Shown here: piece by piece, positions 24,380 through 30,000 of the stretch
Layout of the letters: each line of letters starts with the position of its first letter
Position numbering within the stretch: position 1 is the stretch's first letter
From: Chrysomallon squamiferum
Taxonomy: Eukaryota; Mollusca; Gastropoda; Neomphalida; Peltospiridae
Assembly: GCA_012295275.1 (NCBI GenBank)
Contig: CM022672.1
Location: 31,372,394-31,402,393 of the forward strand
Reading direction: 5' to 3'
DNA length: 30,000 nucleotides
Position numbers and translations under genes: made by a program
The notes under the pieces: model-generated
Databases searched by the model: none
What the model saw: only the letters and a program-made list of their open reading frames with translations
What the model was told of the DNA's origin: nothing

Positions 24380-24908
24380 CCTTTGCCGTTTTATTCATGG
24401 GACTAATTAGGTTGATTCTTAGAGTCCCGGCCATAGGTTAAAGGAAAAATTATGAATTCGATTCATGGAATGACTATTTTCCCGTCTGCCTATGTAAACG
24501 ATGACATTTCAATGATAATAAGTTGATAAACCACTACATACAAAGTGTAAACATATCCTGCTTGAAAGAGAAAAAACAAATAATAAGATGAAACAGAATT
24601 GTAGCCTTGTTTCGAATAGCAGATAATTAATGTGAATGTTGGAATTCAATGCTATTTATCATTTTGTGCCAACATAAGGTGCCCGTTGTACTCTGATCGA
24701 TATTAATGTTAATGAAAACAAAAATGACGTTTTCTAGGTCACTTAAACTGATCATGTGACATGACGTTTAATGAAACATTGTGCAGACGAGGCTTTGCTG
24801 TGAGGATATTGAACTTGAAAGTGCATTTCTTTAGAAGAATTTAAAATGTGATTTCTTATGCACTATTGAGCTAACAGCAAGCAGCCAAAAGTGGAATATT
24901 TCAATAAT
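24380..24908 (+). promoter_or_regulatory. promoter / first-exon candidate for copy 2
   Basis: A less AT-rich region with scattered CpGs. It has two TGACGTTT elements (24725 and 24762, CRE-like half-sites) and an E-box-like CATGTGAC (24753-24760). A donor-like AATAAT|GTAAGA at 24908/24909 could end an untranslated first exon spliced to 25782. Small inverted repeats GGGACT/AGTCCC and ATGAAT/ATTCAT lie at 24399-24470. All functional reading here is inference. Confidence 0.27.
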
Positions 24909-25661
24909 GTAAGATATTTGTTTATCTTGTGTAGCTAGATGATATTACCTTAAAAAAAAAAAAAAAATAAAAAATAAAAAAATAATCACAACCACTGAAA
25001 ACAATTTGTTTATTGCAATTTATTTATTCTTGTTTTTAATACTTAGTGGAGTTTAGAATTGTTAAAATACAGAAGTATCAGAAATATAATTATGTATTTG
25101 TAAATCAGTTCTAATTATATATAATACTTTCATATTTTAGACATAGTTTGCTTCGGATATTTTAGTTTTCTTCCAATTTAATTGTTCTGTAATTATTTAT
25201 CTTACAAATATTTGTATCTCTATATATAATACTAATTATGTTAAAAATATTTTGGTGTTAAAGCTAGTTGCTGTTTTTCAAATTTTGATTTATGTAGATA
25301 TTGTTTAGTAATTAACAATATTAAATTAATTATATTATCTTTTTTAGAATAAGAGTTTCACTTTTGATCTCCTGAATAAGCATTCGAGAATACCTGAACA
25401 TGTTTATATAAACAGAATTCATATTTATTTGAATTTTTTATAACATAAAATGTTAGAAAAAATGCTTATTTGTTGATAAGATAATTAACAAGATTGTGTA
25501 ATTAGAGTATAAAAGCCCTTTGTCTATAGTTGGCTTGAACAGGAAAAGATGTATGTATTTTCCACCATTTGTCACAGAACTCTATACAAAAAAAAAATAT
25601 GAATCCATTTTATTTGCATTTGTTTTACATTTTGATGTAGATTCTGTTATACAGTAATTGT

Positions 25662-25685
25662 AAAAAAAAAAAAAAAAAAAAAAAA
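25662..25685. repeat. A tract
   Basis: About 24 adenines followed by TATATA. Confidence 0.85.
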
Positions 25686-25781
25686 TATATACAACCATTT
25701 GTTTTGAAGTTGTTTTTTCTAGACAATTAGAAATTCATAGCATCTGTTGATAATTATTATTAATTTTCAACTGTTTTGTAG

Positions 25782-25846
25782 CAGATGTTTATTCATCATG
25801 TATAAATGATAAGGATACATTGTCTTGGAGGCTGTTTTGACTGAAC
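25782..25846 (+). other. GPCPD1: 5' leader of copy 2 start exon
   Basis: TGTTTTGTAG at 25781 is a good acceptor for the exon holding the start codon. The leader has a small upstream ORF (25785-25805, 6 codons and TAA), echoing the tiny upstream ORF in copy 1. Confidence 0.4.
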
Positions 25847-26002
25847 ATGCCTATCACAGTCGTCTTCAAAGTAAACGTGATCACTGAAAGACTTACTGAT
25901 GTTGTCGGGGTTGTTGGAAGTTGTTCGGAACTTGGAAACTGGTCTCATGAAAAAGCACTTTTGTTGGATAAAGGAAACATTAATGGAATTCAGAAATCAA
26001 CG
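25847..26002 (+). CDS. GPCPD1: copy 2 coding exon 1
   Basis: Encodes 52 residues starting MPITVVFKVNVITERLTDVV and including VVGSCSELGNWSHEKALLLD. The strong donor ACG|GTAAGG leaves phase 0. After ALLLD the peptide (KGNINGIQKST) is longer than the copy 1 equivalent by about five residues, so the 3' edge of this exon is the uncertain part. Confidence 0.82.
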
Positions 26003-26366
26003 GTAAGGATTTTTTTTTTTTTCTTAATAACATATTAAAAGTGCTAACATAAATACATATTTAAAGTTCTAACAAAAATACATTTATGATACTTGTGATT
26101 ATTTATGCAAGTGATTATTTATTATAATTTGGTTTAGCAAGAAAAAAAAAAGTATAAACATGAAAAAATAAAATAAAATAAAAATAATCATTTAAAAAAT
26201 AATTTTCAAACAGAAGCTAAAAAAATAATAATAAAAAATAATAACTAAAAGAAATAAGGACTTCCTGATAAATTACTGGTTTTTAAATTTAAACTTTTTT
26301 TTTTATTTTGCATTTGGACAAATTGATGATTATACTAAAAGTGTTATTTTTTATTCTTTAATACTC

Positions 26367-26407
<41 letters not shown>

Positions 26408-26793
26408 TTTGTTTTATTTTTATTTTTTAAAAATGATTCATTACTAAATAAGAGATTTTCATTAATCAAATTAAATCATTATATTATATGACTGTTAATT
26501 ATTGCTTAATTTTCTAATGTATAGCCATCTGGCTTGTTAGAGAAATGTTGTGGAATTATTTTATTCTATTACACTAAATTATCCCTTAGTCTGCGCATGG
26601 GAGTTCTGTTGCTTGTCATCATCTGCTTAGCTATTTGTTTCCAAAATTAATAAATAAAGACCAATTCAACAATGAAGAGCATCATTTCCCAATATGTATA
26701 TATATATAAAAATAACAGTAATTATTATTATTAAAGAGTGAAAAAAATATAACATTTAAGAGCAACAGTGAACAGCATCTTTTCCCCAATGTA

Positions 26794-26849
<56 letters not shown>

Positions 26850-29774
26850 ATTTTATTTTATTTTATTTATTTTTTTTAAACTAATTCTCTCTGTTTGGTT
26901 GCACAGATAGAATCTATAATGAAAATGATTTTTTCCAGAAATATTAAATATATGTTGTTACTGATTTTTATGAATTTAGTTAAAATTTCAGAGTTGACAT
27001 TTATAAATAACGTGTTGAATAAATATTTCTTGTAGAATTTTACTAATTTTTCTGAATTTAGTCAAGCTTTATGTGACGACATAAATAAATAAGTTGTTGA
27101 ATAAAATATCTGTTTGCAGAATTCTATGGTCAAGAAAGGTCAAAATGCAAACAACAGGAAAAATAGAATATCGCTTTTTTGTTGGACATAAGTTAGAATA
27201 TAAAGACCATCACAGGCTCTCGGTCATCAAATGGGAAACTCACACTAAACCAAGGTCCATGGAGTTAAATGGTTTGTTAAATATTTACTTTTAACAAATT
27301 AATTTTTACAAATTTTTTTTGAACAGGGTAAAATATTAGTTTCAGACATAAAAAAAAAAACACAGTTAGCCTATTCTTCAAACACAGAAGAAAAAAAACA
27401 TAATTTCAAATATATTTATATGTTAATAATTTTATATCACAAAATTTTTTTCCTGAGATTTTTAACTGCAATAACTGACATAAAATAAAAGTTTCTATAC
27501 TTAAAACAATAAGTAGGTTATTAAATATTATTATTATATTTAATAACAATAATAACAAGCCATTTTTAGATCTATATTATTTACATTAATATTTATGTAA
27601 CTTTTTTTTAATATATATTTTTTTTAATATATTGCCCCAGGACCTATAAAACTACCAGTTGCTGAATTTGGAGTAATTGGTGAGAATTTTTCTTTTATTT
27701 TTGTTTCTATTTTATTTTTTAATTCTTTTATTATCTTGTTGATTCTTCTTTTCTTTCATTTTGGGTTAATTTGTATTTTTATTTTATGTTTTAATTGTTT
27801 ATTATGTTGATGATTTTGCTTTTCTTTATTTTTTGGTTTAATGAAGGTAAGAGGTGGAGCATTAATTTTTTGAGAGGAGTTGAATCACAGTAAAAATTCA
27901 TTAAGTGCAGATAGCAGTTATCTTTTTTATTTCAACTTGTAGATTGCAAATTTTCAGGAGAAAGAAAGAAATAAACTAAAAGAAGAAAGACAAAAATCCT
28001 CTGAAAAAATTACCCTTAAAAATCAAAAGCTGATGTAACATTATAATTAATATATCAAATACAATTAATCAGATTATGGTTTTGAAAAGAAAAATAATGT
28101 ATGTAAGCTATATATATTAAGTTGTTTTTTTAGTTATTATTATTTTTTTTATTTGTTTTTTCTATTTGTTGTTAATATAAATACACGTACATTTATTACA
28201 AAAAGATGTCAAAATTTCCTAATAATATCATAGATATTTTTTTTTTGATTATTTTTTAAATTGTATTTTTAATTATTATTCAGTTTCATTATTATTATTT
28301 GTTTTATTTTATTTATCTTTTTTTTTTTTTTTTTTTGTTCTGTTTGTTTTAGATCAGATAAAGCAAACATCAGTAGGTTGGCTATCTGGTCAGACTAGCA
28401 TACAAGTTCGAATCCACGAGCCTCTAATAATCTGGAAACGGAGATACTATGGACAGATATACAGAGTTAAGTGTACAGCAATGGATTATCGCCCTGACAA
28501 TGTAAGTTAGAATTTTTTTAATAAAATAAAGAAAAATTAAATTATGTACAAAGGTATTAATAAGAAAATGAATAATTAAATTCAGCCAATGGCATTTTTA
28601 AAGGACCTGAAATAACTTGTAGAAGAGGAAATGTATAATAAATATAATATTAAAAATCTGCTAATTGTCACTAGACAGAAGTTATATTTTTCAATGATGC
28701 AAGGTACTTATAAATCAGAGATTCATAATAAGTAAGTTTAGAAATTATCACCTAGTTTTTTGAACAAAGAAGTTTCATGGAAGGAGAAATAACTGAATGC
28801 AAAAATATTTTCAAAGTAAAAAGTCATGTGATAAGTTTTAAAATGTAGATAATTTCCTTTCTTGTGAGGTGTTATGATTATTTTATATTTTTAATAAAAT
28901 CTGTTGGAAAAGTTCTTGTACCAGTAATGAATTAAATGCCATGTATTTCATATTATTGATTATCAAAATAAATATTTAATATTATCAGATTTTAAACAAA
29001 GTCTTAAACTTTATTTGAAATTTTGTCTTTACTATTTTATTAATTTTCTTTCTTATTAAAAAAGTGAACACTAATGTATTTGTAGATAGCATCTTGTGGT
29101 TGCGGAGAAGATTTAGACACTAGAACCACTATCTCGGTCAGTACAAACATTTTACTACTTAAAGTGAATGTAAACATTTCAATGTAAAAAAAAAAAAGAT
29201 TAGATGTTAAAATAAAAGTCTGTAGTGTTTTGAACAGATGGCTGTTGAGCATGTGATTTTGTTTCACACATATTCTGTAAAGTAAAGAAAATGGCATACC
29301 AATCTATGAACAAATATATATTGTCTTTGAATTACATTTAAGAATGCTATGTACTTTTGTACCAGCTCAGTAACTGACATAATATTAAAGGCTTATTTCA
29401 CTAACTTCACATTATCTAAATGACAGAATCTGCTGAAAGATGTAAGGTTATAACTTCAGTAGTTTACTGCTGCAGTGTTTTATTTGATCTAGGTTGGTCA
29501 CCATACACAAATGTCACAGTAAGATGGCAGTATTGATAACTTGTCATGTTATAATTGTTGTCCAAAGATTATATATTAACATCTTGGTGACACAGAAATA
29601 ATTCGGAATAATTTTTTATACTTTTCAGTTTAAAACATTTCACTAATGTTTTATTTCTTTCAGGTGCTGGATGGAATAAACCACTTCCCACATTTTCAAG
29701 ACGATTATGGCAAAATTTTCAGTGAGGGTGACTTTATTGTGTTCAAAGTGGAGAGTTACCATCCTGAAAATCTA
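25847..29774 (+). CDS. GPCPD1: GPCPD1-like copy 2, partial (6 exons visible, continues past the window)
   Basis: Exons: 25847-26002, 27120-27271, 27641-27679, 28353-28501, 29086-29136, 29664-29774. They cover the CBM20 module (VVGSCSELGNW, IEYRFFVG, IKWETHTKPR) and the linker (LPVAEFGVI, GWLSGQT, MDYRPDN, GDFIVFKVESYHPENL). The GDPD barrel must lie beyond position 30000. Exon sizes and phases match copy 1 except at two points. Exon 1 ends in phase 0 while exon 2 starts in phase 2, so direct joining reaches a TAA at 27189. In addition, a 51-nt exon 5 has no copy 1 counterpart. Introns share no visible similarity with those of copy 1, so the duplication is old. Whether this copy is active cannot be settled here, because the barrel is outside the window. 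Confidence 0.82.
26368..26407. repeat. (TTA)n microsatellite
   Basis: About 13 TTA units. Confidence 0.92.
26667..26798. repeat. duplicated flank, each copy followed by a microsatellite
   Basis: CAACAATGAAGAGCATCATT then TCCCAATATGTATA (26667-26700) and CAACAGTGAACAGCATCTTT then TCCCCAATGTATGTA (26763-26798) are diverged copies. The first leads into (TA)n, the second into (GT)n. Confidence 0.7.
26799..26846. repeat. (GT)n microsatellite
   Basis: About 24 uninterrupted GT units. Confidence 0.95.
27120..27271 (+). CDS. GPCPD1: copy 2 coding exon 2
   Basis: Encodes ILWSRKVKMQTTGKIEYRFF, then a segment containing VIKWETHTKPRSMELN. The acceptor TGTTTGCAG matches the copy 1 exon 2 position (NIWSETV). 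In the conserved frame it needs two bases from exon 1, which the visible exon 1 donor does not supply. A weaker AAG acceptor at 27138 would start the exon at 27139, restore frame with exon 1 and drop ILWSRK. Confidence 0.85.
27272..27640 (+). other. copy 2 intron 2
   Basis: 369-nt AT-rich intron. Nothing recognised. Confidence 0.85.
27641..27679 (+). CDS. GPCPD1: copy 2 coding exon 3 (39-nt micro-exon)
   Basis: Encodes PIKLPVAEFGVI. The acceptor is TTGCCCCAG and the donor GTGAGA. Same size and phases as copy 1 exon 3. Confidence 0.9.
27680..28352 (+). other. copy 2 intron 3
   Basis: 673 nt, T-rich. Shorter than the 3.4-kb copy 1 equivalent and lacking its GC-richer islands. Nothing recognised. 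Confidence 0.85.
28353..28501 (+). CDS. GPCPD1: copy 2 coding exon 4
   Basis: Encodes DQIKQTSVGWLSGQTSIQVR, then a segment ending YRVKCTAMDYRPDN. The acceptor is GTTTTAG and the donor GTAAGT. One codon shorter than copy 1 exon 4. Confidence 0.92.
28502..29085 (+). other. copy 2 intron 4
   Basis: 584-nt AT-rich intron. Nothing recognised. It lacks the minisatellite found in copy 1 intron 4. Confidence 0.82.
29086..29136 (+). CDS. GPCPD1: copy 2 coding exon 5 (51-nt, copy-specific)
   Basis: Between acceptor TATTTGTAG and donor TCG|GTCAGT lies an open, GC-richer 51-nt block encoding IASCGCGEDLDTRTTIS. Phase 0 on both sides fits exons 4 and 6 exactly, so it could be a cassette that is either included or skipped. 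It has no counterpart in the copy 1 reconstruction. The C-G-C and acidic content are notable, but no known motif is claimed. Confidence 0.6.
29137..29663 (+). other. copy 2 intron 5
   Basis: 527-nt AT-rich intron. Nothing recognised. The minus-strand 85-codon open frame spanning exon 5 (29040-29297) is a shadow. Confidence 0.8.
29664..29774 (+). CDS. GPCPD1: copy 2 coding exon 6
   Basis: Encodes VLDGINHFPHFQDDYGKIF, then SEGDFIVFKVESYHPENL. 111 nt, phase 0 both sides, same as copy 1 exon 5. The acceptor is TTTCTTTCAG and the donor CTA|GTAAGA. Confidence 0.92.
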
Positions 29775-29846
29775 GTAAGACTTATCAGTTCTCTAGCTGT
29801 ATTTCATATGTTTGTTTTGCTTAACAAAATCATGAATTCTAGATGT

Positions 29847-29883
<37 letters not shown>

Positions 29884-29896
29884 TGCCTGTATGTGT

Positions 29897-29954
<58 letters not shown>

Positions 29955-30000
29955 ATACAATTAAGAATTAGTACACGGAATTGAAAAAATAAACTTAGCA
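29775..30000 (+). other. copy 2 intron 6, incomplete
   Basis: Begins at the exon 6 donor and runs to the window edge. Contains the GT/GA/CA compound microsatellite. Confidence 0.8.
29844..29949. repeat. compound (GT)n-(GA)n ... (CA)n microsatellite
   Basis: About 13 GT units and 6 GA units are followed by a short unique spacer and about 25 CA units. GT and CA arms on the same strand are complementary, so the transcript could fold into a long hairpin about 70 nt after the exon 6 donor. Confidence 0.95.

Larger units (their letters stand above)
22258..25781. other. intergenic region between the two copies
   Basis: No protein-coding gene is supported; the open frames seen are short and T-rich. 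It holds a distal poly(A) candidate (22326), a 24-nt hairpin (22748-22771), T and A homopolymers (24251-24287, 24358-24378, 25662-25685) and CpG-richer blocks around 23540-23590, 23900-24010 and 24380-24830. Confidence 0.6.
26003..27119 (+). other. copy 2 intron 1
   Basis: 1117 nt. Contains (TTA)n (26368-26407), a flank repeat associated with two microsatellites (26667-26846) and AT-rich simple sequence. No obvious micro-exon was found that would repair the phase, but one of length 3n+2 cannot be excluded by eye. Confidence 0.8.

Noticed and set aside
28405-28416. GTTCGAATCC, resembling a tRNA/SINE B box
   Set aside because: It lies inside coding exon 4 of copy 2 (VRIH) and has no accompanying A box or tRNA fold.
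29040-29297. 85-codon minus-strand open frame over copy 2 exon 5
   Set aside because: It is T/A-rich without recognised features. The plus-strand 51-nt exon explains the GC-richer core.

Overview
The window is eukaryotic. It is A+T-rich (roughly 70-75% by eye), crowded with microsatellites and minisatellites, and its genes are broken into many short exons with GT-AG introns in conserved phases. It looks like an invertebrate animal genome. A mollusc or another lophotrochozoan would fit the base composition and repeats, but nothing seen proves the phylum.

The window holds two tandem, same-strand genes of the GPCPD1 (GDE5) family: an N-terminal CBM20 starch-binding module followed by a glycerophosphodiester phosphodiesterase (GDPD) barrel. 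Copy 1 can be reconstructed completely as 16 coding exons from 4131 to 20132, with every phase matching, giving a 613-residue protein with an intact HRG motif and GDPD metal ligands. Copy 2 starts at 25847 and runs off the right edge. Six of its exons are visible, covering the CBM20 module and the linker before the barrel. Three differences from copy 1 stand out: a phase clash between exons 1 and 2, an extra 51-nt in-phase exon, and different introns throughout. The duplication therefore looks old.

Layout: 1-4049 upstream DNA with a CpG-richer promoter candidate (about 240-520) and a possible untranslated exon (1814-1903); 4131-20132 copy 1; 20133 to about 22330 possible 3' UTR with three poly(A) signal candidates; 22258-25781 intergenic DNA with CpG-richer blocks that may carry the copy 2 promoter; 25782-30000 the 5' part of copy 2.

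The introns hold most of the odd structure: a 21-copy 66-bp minisatellite starting 35 nt after an exon donor, a roughly 20-copy 44-bp minisatellite, a 10-copy 34-bp array just upstream of the terminal exon with acceptor-like TTTCAG in many units, a 1.0-kb hAT-like element with CAGGGTT termini, and a roughly 148-bp pogo-like MITE after the gene. No rRNA, tRNA, CRISPR or bacterial features were seen. The long open frames over 11507-12949 come from a stop-free tandem repeat with a period divisible by three and are not genes. By family knowledge, the products would hydrolyse glycerophosphocholine to glycerol-3-phosphate and choline in the cytosol.
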